A DNA stretch of 24,861 bases from CAIMZW01 sp037142435 (GCA_037142435.1 JBAXAO010000018.1:1-24861), one strand, 5' to 3'; shown: positions 1 through 8,448, counted from the stretch's first letter. Notes: generated from the letters alone by a model not told the origin. A program made the numbers and translations.

Positions 1-164
1 TTGTTGCCAAGAAGGCAGCACCAAAGCGCAAGAAGGCTGCTGCAAAGCCAGCTGCCAAGAAGGCAGCACCAAAGCGCAAGAAGGCTGCTGCAAAGCCAGC
101 TGCGAAGAAGGTTGTTGCCAAGAAGGCAGCACCAAAGCGTCGCAAGAAGGCTGCTGCAAAGTAA
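1..164 (+). CDS. hupB: C-terminal tail of an HU-like histone (HupB type), 5' end outside window
   Basis: The reading frame begins upstream of the window; the first complete codon is at position 3 and TAA is at 162-164. The 53 visible residues are almost only Lys, Ala, Pro and Arg, in the pattern AKKAAPKRKKAAAKPA. This is the kind of basic tail fused to the HU fold in actinobacterial HupB, where it binds DNA and compacts the nucleoid. The HU domain itself is not in the window, so another protein with a histone H1-like tail cannot be excluded. The gene ends just before a strong terminator. The final copy of the repeat is disturbed (KKVVAKK, then RRKK). Confidence 0.72.
   Translation, partial: VAKKAAPKRKKAAAKPAAKKAAPKRKKAAAKPAAKKVVAKKAAPKRRKKAAAK
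6..161 (+). repeat. 48-bp in-frame tandem repeat in the histone tail
   Basis: Positions 6-53 and 54-101 are identical 48-bp units, each encoding 16 residues (AKKAAPKRKKAAAKPA). A third, diverged copy continues to 161. Exact nucleotide identity between the first two units suggests recent unit duplication or slippage, so tail length could vary between strains. Confidence 0.85.
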
Positions 165-174
165 CCGATCTATT

Positions 175-208
175 AAAAAACCCCGCCATGCAAATGGCGG
201 GGTTTTTT
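175..208 (+). terminator. Rho-independent terminator, likely bidirectional
   Basis: A 9-bp perfect stem (CCCCGCCAT at 181-189, ATGGCGGGG at 194-202) with a GCAA tetraloop is flanked by A6 (175-180) and T6 (203-208). It terminates the histone gene and can also serve the opposing marR gene, which ends at 223. Confidence 0.93.
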
Positions 209-222
209 ATTGCACTGGAAAA

Positions 223-723
223 CTATCTCTTTTTAGCTGGAGCAGCCTCATCAATAAATTGATCGCGAAGTTGTGACGTGACTCGATCAAATATTTTGGC
301 TAAATCTTCTTGGTCCTTCGAGGTCAGATGGTCGACAAACCGATTGCGCACTGAAGCCACATGATCCGGAGCGGCTTTCACTATCGCTTTCCAGCCTTTA
401 TCGGTCATGACCGCCCAAGAACCTCGCTTATCTTCAAGACACTCTTCGCGGCGAACCCACCCAGCCTTCTCCATCACTTTCATTCGGTGAGAGAGGCGAG
501 ATTTCGAGACCATAGCGATCTCGGCCAATTCACTCATCCGAACTCGGCGATCAGGAGCATCGCTCAATTGGGCCAAAACTTCGTAGTCAGCCATGGATAG
601 CTCGTGACCCAAAAGGTCAGCATCTAGCGCCTCGAGCAATCGACGCGATGCGACGATATATGAGCGCCAGGCCTTCATTTCTCGGGGGTTAAGCCAACGA
701 GGTTCAATCTTCTTGGTTGCCAT
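223..723 (-). CDS. MarR-family winged-helix transcriptional regulator
   Basis: A 166-residue cytoplasmic DNA-binding protein of usual MarR length. The recognition region reads MSELAEIAMVSKSRLSHRMKVME (about residues 62-85), followed by the wing AGWVRREECLEDKRGSWAVMTDKG with the family's D-x-R-G signature. MarR dimers bind palindromes of about 16-20 bp and release them on binding small phenolic or oxidising ligands. The start is the ATG at 721-723. A palindrome at 751-768 lies just upstream, suggesting autoregulation. The gene is divergent from the M13 peptidase. A nearly identical palindrome precedes the dioxygenase gene at 11706, which suggests that gene as a distant target. The ligand cannot be told from the sequence. 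Confidence 0.93.
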   Translation of the reverse strand: MATKKIEPRWLNPREMKAWRSYIVASRRLLEALDADLLGHELSMADYEVLAQLSDAPDRRVRMSELAEIAMVSKSRLSHRMKVMEKAGWVRREECLEDKRGSWAVMTDKGWKAIVKAAPDHVASVRNRFVDHLTSKDQEDLAKIFDRVTSQLRDQFIDEAAPAKKR

Positions 724-750
724 GTGCCCACTTTACTCCATTTTGTGATT

Positions 751-768
751 TAGTTGAAAGTTGAACTA
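751..768. promoter_or_regulatory. Putative MarR operator, site 1
   Basis: TAGTTGAAAGTTGAACTA is an imperfect palindrome in the 90-bp gap between marR and the M13 peptidase gene. Its reverse complement matches the core of the palindrome at 11726-11749 at 17 of 18 positions. The location suits autoregulation of marR and possibly control of the divergent peptidase. Binding is inferred. Confidence 0.62.
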
Positions 769-778
769 TCACGATTAA

Positions 779-805
779 TTCGACAAAACCTCACGTATAT
801 ATAGG
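779..805 (+). promoter_or_regulatory. Possible promoter giving a leaderless peptidase mRNA
   Basis: TTCGAC (779-784) and TATAGG (800-805) could be -35 and -10 elements, with a short 15-bp spacer. The -10 lies 8 bp before the ATG at 814, and no Shine-Dalgarno sequence is present, so transcription may start at or next to the start codon. Leaderless genes are common in Actinobacteria. Confidence 0.4.
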
Positions 806-813
806 CTTTCACT

Positions 814-2769
814 ATGAAAAGTGGCATCGATTTCTCCCATCTCAAAACTTCTATCCGACCGCAAGATGACCTCTTTCGCCATGTGAATGGTCTCTGGCTT
901 GATACCGCAGAAATACCAGCAGATCGCGCATCAGACGGCGCCGCTTATTGGCTCTATGAGGAAGCCGAAAAGCAAGTCCGCACCATCATTGAAGAACTTG
1001 CCGCCAGCACCAGTGCAACAGGAACCAACGCCCAAAAAATCGGAGATCTCTACGCCGATTTTATGGACGAAGCACGTGCCGAAGAATTAGGTATCTCCCC
1101 CATTAAAGCCGATCTCGATCGCGCTTTGGCTCTCGCCGATCTCCATCAATTCCACGTTCTCTTAGGCGAATTCGAAGCCCGTGGCGTTGGCGGGCTTTTC
1201 TACGAGTACATCTCCACCGATAATAAAGATTCCAAGACCAACATCACTTACATCGGCCAATCTGGATTGAGCCTTCCCGATGAGGCTTACTATCGCGAAG
1301 CGGAATTTGCTCCGGTTCGAGATGCCCTTGTGGCACACATCGAAAAGATGTTCACTTTCGCTGGCATCGCCGACGGCGCAACGCATGCCCAGCGTATATT
1401 CGAATTAGAAACGAAGATCGCCTCCCATCATTGGGATCAGGTCAAAGATCGAGACGCGCATCTGACCTATAACAAATTTACTTTTGCTGAACTCAAGAAC
1501 TTGTCTCAAGGTTTTGATTGGCAAACATGGAGGGAAGCTTCGGCAACTCCTGAAAAAATCCTTGCGACTTGTATTGTGCGCCAGCCCAGCTTCTTTGCGG
1601 GGATGGCGACCTTGATGACGTCAGTCGCTATAGAGTCCTGGAGTTCGTGGTTGACCTGGCGATTGCTCACTGGGGCTGCCTCTCTCCTTAATTCGGCGCT
1701 AGTTAATGAAAATTTCGCCTTCTACGGCACGACCCTCTCTGGTGTCCCTGAACTTCGGGCCCGCTGGAAGCGCGGCGTGAGTATGGTCGAAGGAGCCATG
1801 GGTGAGGCAGTTGGAGAAATTTATGTTTCTCGACATTTTCCACCCGAGGCCAAGGTCAGAATGAATGCACTCGTCGCCAATCTCATTGAGGCCTACCGCG
1901 TCGATATCGCGGCTCTGGATTGGATGGGCGCAGCGACCAAAGAAAAAGCCTTCGACAAACTAGACAAGTTCTTGCCCAAGATTGGCTACCCGGACAAGTG
2001 GCGCGATTATTCGAGCCTTTCTATCGTTCGCGGTGACTTGATCGGCAACGTGGCGCGGATTTCCAAATTTGGCCAAGATTTTGAATTCGCCAAAGTTGGC
2101 GCACCAGTCGATAAGACCGAATGGCTGATGACCCCACAAACCGTCAACGCGTATTACAACCGGGGCATGAACGAGATCGTTTTTCCTGCCGCTATTCTGC
2201 AACCGCCATTTTTCGATATGGATGCCGACGATGCTGCCAACTACGGAGGCATCGGCGCGGTCATTGGCCATGAAATTGGCCACGGCTTTGACGATCAAGG
2301 TTCTAAATATGACGGCGATGGCAACCTCAATGACTGGTGGACTGAATCTGACCTCGCCGAATTTGAAAAGCGCGGCGCGGCTCTTATCGCTCAATATGAA
2401 GAACTACATCCTGAAGGTGCTCCTGAGGTGCACGTCAACGGTGCGTTGACCATCGGTGAAAATATTGGCGATCTAGGCGGGTTGACCATCGCCCTGAAGG
2501 CTTACGAACTCTCCTTGGCGGGGCAGAGCGCCCCTGAAATTGACGGGTTAACCGGAGTCCAACGCCTCTTTTTAGGCTGGGCTCAAGTCTGGCGCGGCAA
2601 ACAACGCCCGGAAGAGGTCAAGCGCCGAATCGCCACTGATCCGCATTCTCCCGACGAGTTCCGCTGCAACCAGGTGGTGCGAAATCTCAATGAGTTTTAT
2701 GAGGCTTTCCAGGTAGTTGAGGGCGATGCGCTCTACCTGCCGCCATCTCAGCGAGTTCGTATCTGGTAG
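814..2769 (+). CDS. M13-family zinc metallopeptidase (neprilysin/PepO type)
   Basis: A 651-residue endopeptidase acting on small peptides. The active site is intact: HEIGH at 486-490 supplies two zinc histidines and the catalytic glutamate, and ENIGD at 549-553 supplies the third zinc ligand and its supporting aspartate. NAYYN at 445-449 matches the substrate-backbone motif of the family, and the chain ends VRIW, as M13 enzymes do. Length is normal for bacterial M13 proteins. There is no signal peptide or membrane anchor, so a cytoplasmic location is likely. The start is ATG at 814, with no Shine-Dalgarno sequence. It is divergent from marR, with a shared operator-like palindrome between them. 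A role in peptide turnover with the nearby oligopeptide importer is possible but only inferred. Confidence 0.95.
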   Translation: MKSGIDFSHLKTSIRPQDDLFRHVNGLWLDTAEIPADRASDGAAYWLYEEAEKQVRTIIEELAASTSATGTNAQKIGDLYADFMDEARAEELGISPIKADLDRALALADLHQFHVLLGEFEARGVGGLFYEYISTDNKDSKTNITYIGQSGLSLPDEAYYREAEFAPVRDALVAHIEKMFTFAGIADGATHAQRIFELETKIASHHWDQVKDRDAHLTYNKFTFAELKNLSQGFDWQTWREASATPEKILATCIVRQPSFFAGMATLMTSVAIESWSSWLTWRLLTGAASLLNSALVNENFAFYGTTLSGVPELRARWKRGVSMVEGAMGEAVGEIYVSRHFPPEAKVRMNALVANLIEAYRVDIAALDWMGAATKEKAFDKLDKFLPKIGYPDKWRDYSSLSIVRGDLIGNVARISKFGQDFEFAKVGAPVDKTEWLMTPQTVNAYYNRGMNEIVFPAAILQPPFFDMDADDAANYGGIGAVIGHEIGHGFDDQGSKYDGDGNLNDWWTESDLAEFEKRGAALIAQYEELHPEGAPEVHVNGALTIGENIGDLGGLTIALKAYELSLAGQSAPEIDGLTGVQRLFLGWAQVWRGKQRPEEVKRRIATDPHSPDEFRCNQVVRNLNEFYEAFQVVEGDALYLPPSQRVRIW

Positions 2770-2790
2770 CGCTGTTAGACTTTGGCAAGT

Positions 2791-2847
2791 GCCTAAACGC
2801 TGCTGTTTAGGCGGATCATCTGGGATTTCGCTCCGGCACCTGGAGCG
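2791..2847 (+). other. Two consecutive stem-loops ahead of the lipoprotein gene
   Basis: GCCTAAAC (2791-2798) pairs perfectly with GTTTAGGC (2805-2812) around a 6-nt loop. CGCTCC (2829-2834) pairs perfectly with GGAGCG (2842-2847) around a 7-nt loop. Neither is followed by a T-run, so they are not classical terminators. They fill most of the 100-bp gap between the peptidase stop and the lipoprotein start and could be a leader RNA structure or operators. Confidence 0.45.
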
Positions 2848-2869
2848 TAAGACAATCGAAAGGCTTGCT

Positions 2870-3385
2870 ATGAAAAAGCTTCACCTTGCAGTTCTTCCAG
2901 TCGCGGCGCTGACTTTGCTGCTTGCCGGCTGCGGAGGTTCCGCTAAGACAACCGATGCTCCAACTGATGCGGCCACCGCATCTGCCCAAACCCAGTCAAG
3001 TGCCGCTTTTGGCAAGGCGATCGATTTGGGTGGCGGAGTATCCATCACCGTCTCGGCACCGGTGGCATTCAAGCCAACTGCATTCGCATCCAATTATTTT
3101 GCCAACCAAGTGCATGACAAATTGGCCGTTTCGATTCAAAATGGCGGATCATCCGCGCTCGACCTCTCGACGGTTTTGATCACCGCCGGTTCGGGAGCAA
3201 ATTCTTGCGTTGATGTGCTCGATGGCGATTCCGGAATTAATGGTGCTCCAACAGATCCCGTTGCTCCTAAAGCCAGCGCTAACTTCACCTATGGTGTCGG
3301 TTGCGATGGCAAAGTTGGAGATCCTCTTACTCTGACGATCACCCTTGGCACAGATACTGCAACCGTGACAGGTGCCCTAGTTTAA
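2870..3385 (+). CDS. Small secreted lipoprotein, DUF4352-like beta domain
   Basis: A 171-residue precursor with a lipoprotein signal peptide: MKKLHLAVLPVAALTLLLAGCGG, with lipobox LAGC and the lipidated cysteine near residue 22. A Thr/Ala/Ser-rich linker (about 25-45) leads to a C-terminal beta-rich domain of about 120 residues with two cysteines (SCVDV and VGCDG) that could form a disulfide. The layout resembles small actinobacterial lipoproteins with a DUF4352/immunoglobulin-like domain, but that assignment is tentative and the function is unknown. The frame is open further upstream, but ATG 2870 is chosen because the signal peptide starts there and AAAGG sits 6 nt before it. A bidirectional terminator follows. 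Confidence 0.85.
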   Translation: MKKLHLAVLPVAALTLLLAGCGGSAKTTDAPTDAATASAQTQSSAAFGKAIDLGGGVSITVSAPVAFKPTAFASNYFANQVHDKLAVSIQNGGSSALDLSTVLITAGSGANSCVDVLDGDSGINGAPTDPVAPKASANFTYGVGCDGKVGDPLTLTITLGTDTATVTGALV

Positions 3386-3400
3386 TTTAATAACTTCACC

Positions 3401-3438
3401 AAAAAGCCCCGCTTCTCGATAAGAAGCGGGGCTTTTTT
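3401..3438 (+). terminator. Bidirectional rho-independent terminator
   Basis: An 11-bp perfect stem (GCCCCGCTTCT 3406-3416, AGAAGCGGGGC 3422-3432) with a 5-nt loop is flanked by A5 and T6. It separates the lipoprotein gene from the convergent importer operon ending at 3456 and can serve both. Confidence 0.95.
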
Positions 3439-3455
3439 AATGTGAATCCGGCGGA

Positions 3456-4439
3456 TTAAACGCCTTCTGGAAAGTGACAAGCAAGGGTGTGCTTGGGAGA
3501 GATTTCCAGTACCTGCGGGACTTCGACTCGACAACGATCCTGAACCTTCCAGCATCGGGTATTAAACACGCAACCGGCTGGTGGATTGACTGGGCTAGGA
3601 AGATCACCTTGCAAAATAATGCGCTCGCGCTTGCGTTCGATTTCAGGATCTGGAATCGGAACGGCCGAGAGCAAAGCCTTGGTGTATGGGTGGCGTGGAT
3701 TAGAAAAGAGTTCGGAGGTATTGGCCATCTCCATGACCTTGCCGAGATACATCACTACGACGCGATCGGAGATGTGTTGAACAACGGACAAGTCATGAGC
3801 CACAAAGAGATAAGCCAAACCGAGTTCTTGTTGGAGATCATCCAACAAGTTAACGACCTGGGCTTGAATAGATACATCCAGCGCGGAGACTGGCTCATCT
3901 GCGACGACTAACTTTGGCTTCAGGGCCAAGGCGCGAGCAATACCAATGCGCTGGCGCTGTCCACCGGAGAACTCGTGAGGAAAACGGTTGATGTGCTCGG
4001 GGTTGAGGCCGACTCGTTCTAATAACTCTTGGACCGACTTCTTGACGCCACCCTCGGGTTTGATTCCGTGGATGTCAAAAGATGCGGAAATAATGGCGCC
4101 AACTGTATGGCGCGGGTTGAGGGATGCGAATGGATCTTGAAAGATCATTTGCATCTGAGATCGAAGTGGCTTCATATCGTGGCGGCTTAATTTGGTGATG
4201 TCTTCGCCTTCAAAGAAAATCTTGCCGTCGGTTGGTTCGTAGAGTTTCAATACTGTTCGACCCACTGTGGTCTTACCGCAACCAGATTCGCCCACAAGGC
4301 CGACAGTCTCGCCACGAGCAATCTCTAGGTCTACGCCGTCTACTGCCTTGACAACGCCCTTTACGCGGCTGAAAACGCCACCTGTGGTCGTTGGGAAGTG
4401 CTTCTTGAGCCCTTCAAGCTTTAAAACACTCTCACTCAC
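3456..4439 (-). CDS. oppF: Oligopeptide/dipeptide ABC importer ATPase, OppF/DppF type
   Basis: A 327-residue nucleotide-binding subunit that powers peptide uptake with its OppD partner. Walker A GESGCGKT is at 50-57, the Q-loop FQDP near 100, the ABC signature FSGGQRQRI at 157-165 and Walker B LVVADE near 178-182. The C-terminal OppF/DppF extension (about 260-327) has the family's four cysteines (GCVFNTRC, then RC and ACHF). In related transporters equivalent cysteines hold a [4Fe-4S] cluster, and this set looks complete. The start is GTG at 4437-4439, which overlaps the oppD stop (GTGA), so the two are translationally coupled. It is the last gene of the importer operon. Substrate class (oligo- or dipeptide) is inferred from family only. 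Confidence 0.94.
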   Translation of the reverse strand: MSESVLKLEGLKKHFPTTTGGVFSRVKGVVKAVDGVDLEIARGETVGLVGESGCGKTTVGRTVLKLYEPTDGKIFFEGEDITKLSRHDMKPLRSQMQMIFQDPFASLNPRHTVGAIISASFDIHGIKPEGGVKKSVQELLERVGLNPEHINRFPHEFSGGQRQRIGIARALALKPKLVVADEPVSALDVSIQAQVVNLLDDLQQELGLAYLFVAHDLSVVQHISDRVVVMYLGKVMEMANTSELFSNPRHPYTKALLSAVPIPDPEIERKRERIILQGDLPSPVNPPAGCVFNTRCWKVQDRCRVEVPQVLEISPKHTLACHFPEGV

Positions 4440-5476
4440 TTGTGAGCACTCCTTACATCGGATGGATTCACATCATTGAGCTGTTGGATAGAAAGATGGC
4501 AACGGGATGAATGCAGAGGTGCCTTGAGATCGAGCAGAGGAGCTTCGGTGGCACAGAGATTTCCGGAAACCATTCCGGCATATTCGCATCGTGATCGGAA
4601 GGAACAGCCAGAGGGTAGGCCAATAAGTGAAGGTGGTTGCCCAGGGATTGTCTTGAGGCGATGACCGCCCAATTGATCGACCCGAGGAATCGATGACAAA
4701 AGTCCCATGGTGTAGGGGTGGAGTGAGTCGTAATAGATGGAGTCAATTCCAGCCTGCTCGACAATCTTGCCGGCATACATAACGTTGACCCGATCGGCGA
4801 CTTCAGCAACCACGCCCAAATCGTGGGTAATCAAAATAACCGCCATGTTGAACTCTTTCTGCATATCTCGCAGCAACTGCAAAATCTGAGATTGGACGGT
4901 TACATCCAGTGCAGTCGTAGGTTCATCGGCAATCAAGAGTGATGGGTTGTTGATAAGCGCCATCGCGATCATCACGCGTTGACGCATACCACCGGAAAAT
5001 TGATGAGGGTATTCGTTGACTCGACGAGATGCGTCCGGAATTCCCACAAGATCCAACATTTGCGCAGCACGTTTGAGCCCATCGGACTTGGAACCTTCGT
5101 TATATAAACGCCAGGCTTCTGAAAGCTGGTCACCAATGGAGTAATAAGGATGCAAAGCCGACATGGGATCTTGAAAGATCATCGCCATGGATTTTCCACG
5201 CAATCGGCGGACTGACTCTTCAGGTGCCGAGATGACATCAACAGGGCCGGAAGGCAGATTAAGCCAAGCCTCTCCTGAAATATTTGTACGGGCACGGTTG
5301 TGCAAACCCATGACCGCCAGGTTGGAGACTGATTTTCCGGAACCGGATTCACCAACAATCGCCAAGGTTTCGCCTAGGGCCACATTGAAGGAGATATCTT
5401 GCGAAGCCATAACTTCGCCATCTTCAGTAGGAAAACTGACGTTGAGATTCTTAACTTCTAGAAATGGAGTTGTCAT
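4436..5476 (-). CDS. oppD: Oligopeptide/dipeptide ABC importer ATPase, OppD/DppD type
   Basis: A 346-residue ATPase. Walker A GESGSGKS is at 42-49, the Q-loop FQDP at 101-104, signature FSGGMRQRV at 160-168 and Walker B LLIADE at 180-185, followed by the D-loop TTALDV. The C-terminal extension carries the conserved cysteines (GCSFRSRC, LCATE, RCHL) of the OppD/DppD iron-sulfur region. It pairs with the downstream OppF as the two ATP-binding halves of the importer. The start is ATG at 5474-5476 with AAGGA close upstream, 5 bp after the permease stop. Confidence 0.95.
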   Translation of the reverse strand: MTTPFLEVKNLNVSFPTEDGEVMASQDISFNVALGETLAIVGESGSGKSVSNLAVMGLHNRARTNISGEAWLNLPSGPVDVISAPEESVRRLRGKSMAMIFQDPMSALHPYYSIGDQLSEAWRLYNEGSKSDGLKRAAQMLDLVGIPDASRRVNEYPHQFSGGMRQRVMIAMALINNPSLLIADEPTTALDVTVQSQILQLLRDMQKEFNMAVILITHDLGVVAEVADRVNVMYAGKIVEQAGIDSIYYDSLHPYTMGLLSSIPRVDQLGGHRLKTIPGQPPSLIGLPSGCSFRSRCEYAGMVSGNLCATEAPLLDLKAPLHSSRCHLSIQQLNDVNPSDVRSAHK

Positions 5477-5481
5477 AGTCC

Positions 5482-6483
5482 TTAGCCCACACGTACTCGA
5501 GGATCGATGTAGGCATATGCAATATCCACCAAGAGATTTGCAATAACTACAAAAGCGGCAGCAAGAAGAGTTGTCGCCAAAATTACAGGCAAGTCATAAT
5601 CGATAAGCACGGCTTTGATCGACAATCGACCCAGTCCAGGCAGGTTGAAAATGCCTTCGGTAATAATCGCGCCCCCCAAAAGACCCGCAAAATCCAGACC
5701 CGCAATAGTAATAATGGGAGAGAGAGCCGCACGCAGGGTGTGCTTGCGCAAGATGACTCGGTTGCTCAAGCCTTTGGCTTTAGCGGTACGAATAAAATCT
5801 TCGCTGGAAGTTTCAATCACATTGGAGCGCGTAAATCGCGTATAAGTAGCTGCATATGCAAGCGCCAATGTAATGCAAGGAAAAATAAATTCCTTAAAGT
5901 ACCCAAAGGGATCGGTGAATGGAGAGTGCCACATACCCATTTCAATAGGGTTCAATAAGTTGAACTTGAGTGCGATGAAGAGCAAAATTAAAATTCCGGA
6001 GATAAAGGTTGGCAACGATGTTCCGACCAAAACAAATGCGGTTGCAATTCGATCTGGGAATCTTCCCTTAAACCGAGCTGCGACCACACCCAGGCTGACT
6101 CCGACGATGATCCAGAGAACAAAAGAGCCGACCGCCAAGGAGAAAGTGACTGGAAAAGCCTGTCCAATAATGGAAGTTACACACGAGTGTTGATTAAAGG
6201 AATACCCGAATGAAGGAGCGCCACAATGAAGGGCTGCTGCACCTTCGGCATAATTTCTACCGGCAAAAAGTCCATGCATGAAGCGGAACCATTGCTCCCA
6301 CCACGGAACATCTAGTCCCAATCGATGGCGGTTAGCTTCAATGAGGGCCGGGAAACAAGATTTGCCACAGGTTAAGCGGGCGGGATCTATAGGAAGAAAA
6401 TTGAAAATAATGAAAACAACAAGACTGACCAGGACCAAGACCACGGCGGTGTAAGCCAACCTTTTGGTCACATATTTCAACAC
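5482..6483 (-). CDS. oppB: Oligopeptide ABC importer permease, OppB/DppB type
   Basis: A 333-residue membrane protein with an N-terminal transmembrane helix (about 10-30), a long extracytoplasmic loop (about 31-110) and five further helices. The EAA loop that docks on the ATPases is present (EDFIRTAKAKGLSNR... about 215-235), followed by LLGGAIITEGIFNLPGLG, typical of OppB. The outer loop has four cysteines (TCGKSC, LHCG, HSC), more than usual, possibly forming disulfides. The start is GTG at 6481-6483, with GGTGA about 7 nt upstream. It is separated from the binding-protein gene by 130 bp containing a strong hairpin. Confidence 0.94.
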   Translation of the reverse strand: MLKYVTKRLAYTAVVLVLVSLVVFIIFNFLPIDPARLTCGKSCFPALIEANRHRLGLDVPWWEQWFRFMHGLFAGRNYAEGAAALHCGAPSFGYSFNQHSCVTSIIGQAFPVTFSLAVGSFVLWIIVGVSLGVVAARFKGRFPDRIATAFVLVGTSLPTFISGILILLFIALKFNLLNPIEMGMWHSPFTDPFGYFKEFIFPCITLALAYAATYTRFTRSNVIETSSEDFIRTAKAKGLSNRVILRKHTLRAALSPIITIAGLDFAGLLGGAIITEGIFNLPGLGRLSIKAVLIDYDLPVILATTLLAAAFVVIANLLVDIAYAYIDPRVRVG

Positions 6484-6551
6484 TTACAAGTCACCAGCCC
6501 AATCTTGATTTCATAATAAGAAACTTGCTCAATCTAACTTTGAATGACACA

Positions 6552-6585
6552 GATAAAAGGTGGCTCGTGAGAGCCACCTTTTATC
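6552..6585 (-). terminator. 15-bp perfect hairpin between binding protein and permease genes
   Basis: GATAAAAGGTGGCTC (6552-6566) and GAGCCACCTTTTATC (6571-6585) form a perfect 15-bp stem with a 4-nt loop, 29 bp after the binding-protein stop. Only a short TTTT lies at the stem base, so it may act as a partial terminator or an mRNA-stabilising structure that keeps binding-protein mRNA more abundant than downstream importer mRNA, a common arrangement in ABC operons. Confidence 0.75.
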
Positions 6586-6613
6586 ATCAGTGAATCTTTG
6601 GTGCTAGGCCTTA

Positions 6614-8374
6614 TTACTTGACGTACAAGGCTGGGAACAAGAAGGTTCCTTGTGGATCCCAGAATGCTACGCCGCCAACCTTTGAGCCCCAGTCAAGCTG
6701 TTGCTTTGTAAAGATTGGAACGCTGATCCAGTACTGATCCATAGCAAACTGTGCAAGTTCTTTCCACATAGCTGCTTGCTTTGGACGGTTGGTCTCTGCA
6801 AGAGCCTTATCTACCTTGGCCTTGAAGCCAGCGTAAACAGGATCGAGCCAGTTACCTGATAGATCGAAGCCACCATCCTTGGTGTATAGAGGAGGGATAA
6901 CGGTTGAAGCGTTAGCCCAGTCAGCACCCCAGCCAGCGCGAGAAGCATCATTTTGCTTGGTGATGTCTTGAACTGTTGGGTAGTACTGGCCACCAGGAAT
7001 GAAGTTGAACTTGACGTTAAAGCCAGCCTTGGAGAGAGCAGCCTTGATCAAGACCGATGCCTTCTGTTGGGTAGCGTTGTTAGGCAAGTCGATGGTCAGA
7101 CCAGCATCGCCGGTGACCTTTGCATAGGTAGCTGGGCAAGCAGTTTTTGCATCTGCCAACAAGCTCTTTGCGTAATCTGGATTACCGGATGCCTTGAAGT
7201 TGGCATCATGGGTGTTTCCAGTTGTAGGAGCGTAATCCAAACCAAGAACTGGCTTGATTGGGTTATCTCCGATAGCACCGTAGAAGACAGCTCCACCTGA
7301 AAGGTCGATCAAGGCTTGAGTATCCCAAGCAAAGAAGAAGGCCTTACGGACGAGCAAGCAGTCAAGGTGACCAGGAGAAGAGTTCAAGCCGTAGTAACGA
7401 ACATATGGATCGTTAACGTTCATACGACGTGCTGAGTATTGTGGATCAGCAAAGAACTTCTGGTTGTTAACTGGTTGTAGACCATCGAGGTTTACGGTGT
7501 TAGGAATGGAATCGGTCAGCATGATCTGATCGATGACGTTGGAATCCAAACCGAAACGAACAGTTACGTTATCTGGGTATGCAGGACGAACTGGGTCAGT
7601 TGCCTTGCTCCAGTTAGCGTTACGGACCAAGTCCATTTCACCATTGATGGTGTACTTAGCGATCTTGTATGGACCAGAAGCCATTGGCTTGAGGTCGTAC
7701 TTGTCCCCAGTGTCCTTGGATTGCTTGACTGGACCGAATGCTGGGTATGAAGCAGCATAGTTAAAGTCAGAAACAGAGTGACCCAACTTGAAGGTGATGG
7801 TCATGTTGTCCTTAGAGCAAGAAACTGCCTTGTCGAACAATGCCTGACCGGTCTTCTTGTAAGGACCTGCATACTGCGATGAACCATCTTTGTTGGTTGG
7901 AATATCCAACATGGACAATGCGTAAGCAGGTCCGTCGGTGATTACATCAGTTGCGAAGGTACGAGATACACCGTACTTAACATCGGCGCAGGTGATGGCT
8001 GAGCCATCTTCCCACTTGACGCCTTTGCGAAGTGTGAATGTCCAGGTCTTGGCGCTATTGCTTGGAACACCAGTGTTGGTTGCAAGGTCGGCAACAAGTC
8101 CGGAACCGGATGGACCGGCCGATGGCTTGTAGACAACAAGGTTGCGATAAACATATGTGTTAAAGAATGCGATGTCCTGACCGGTGTAGTTACGTTGTGG
8201 GTCAGCATGCGCAAATTGCCCGTTGTGGGTGACCATGTACAACGTGCCACCAGATTTCGCAGCAGCACTTGCGCCAGTCGCTCCACCAACAAGCAGTCCA
8301 CCTGCTGCGAGCGCAGCTGCGGCGGCTGTTGCGATGATACGACGGCGTAGGCCTGCCATATTCTTATCGGACAT
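6614..8374 (-). CDS. oppA: Extracellular solute-binding protein, family 5 (peptide-binding)
   Basis: A 586-residue SBP_bac_5 protein that captures oligopeptides for the adjacent importer. The signal peptide (residues 1 to about 38) has a basic start GLRRRI, an Ala/Gly-rich core and an ASA-AAK cleavage site. There is no lipobox cysteine, unusual for a Gram-positive binding protein, so cell-surface retention is unclear. The mature part begins SGGTLYMV and contains family features such as WTFTLRKGVKWEDGSAIT near 125-145 and GPYKIAKY. The start is ATG at 8372-8374 with AAGGAGG 4 nt upstream, an excellent ribosome site. Codon use looks biased toward a high-expression set compared with neighbours. 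Confidence 0.93.
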   Translation of the reverse strand: MSDKNMAGLRRRIIATAAAAALAAGGLLVGGATGASAAAKSGGTLYMVTHNGQFAHADPQRNYTGQDIAFFNTYVYRNLVVYKPSAGPSGSGLVADLATNTGVPSNSAKTWTFTLRKGVKWEDGSAITCADVKYGVSRTFATDVITDGPAYALSMLDIPTNKDGSSQYAGPYKKTGQALFDKAVSCSKDNMTITFKLGHSVSDFNYAASYPAFGPVKQSKDTGDKYDLKPMASGPYKIAKYTINGEMDLVRNANWSKATDPVRPAYPDNVTVRFGLDSNVIDQIMLTDSIPNTVNLDGLQPVNNQKFFADPQYSARRMNVNDPYVRYYGLNSSPGHLDCLLVRKAFFFAWDTQALIDLSGGAVFYGAIGDNPIKPVLGLDYAPTTGNTHDANFKASGNPDYAKSLLADAKTACPATYAKVTGDAGLTIDLPNNATQQKASVLIKAALSKAGFNVKFNFIPGGQYYPTVQDITKQNDASRAGWGADWANASTVIPPLYTKDGGFDLSGNWLDPVYAGFKAKVDKALAETNRPKQAAMWKELAQFAMDQYWISVPIFTKQQLDWGSKVGGVAFWDPQGTFLFPALYVK

Positions 8375-8448
8375 CAGTCCTCCTTATTTCTAGTCTGTTC
8401 CGAGCCGCGGTGCGCGATTCGGACATTTAGTACGGCCATCTTAGATTG

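Noticed and set aside
1..276. An open frame rich in Arg, Gln and Ser at the left edge, running through the terminator
   Set aside because: It is a different frame of the histone tail repeat and reads through the terminator hairpin. The Lys/Ala frame ending at 164 is the coherent one.
2717..2869. A 51-codon upstream extension of the lipoprotein frame
   Set aside because: It overlaps the peptidase gene, would bury the signal peptide inside the protein, and a good ribosome site precedes ATG 2870.
5940..7020. AGTTGAACTT-like words near 5956 and 7002 as extra MarR sites
   Set aside because: They lie inside oppB and the binding-protein gene, lack the second half-site of the palindrome and are explained by coding.
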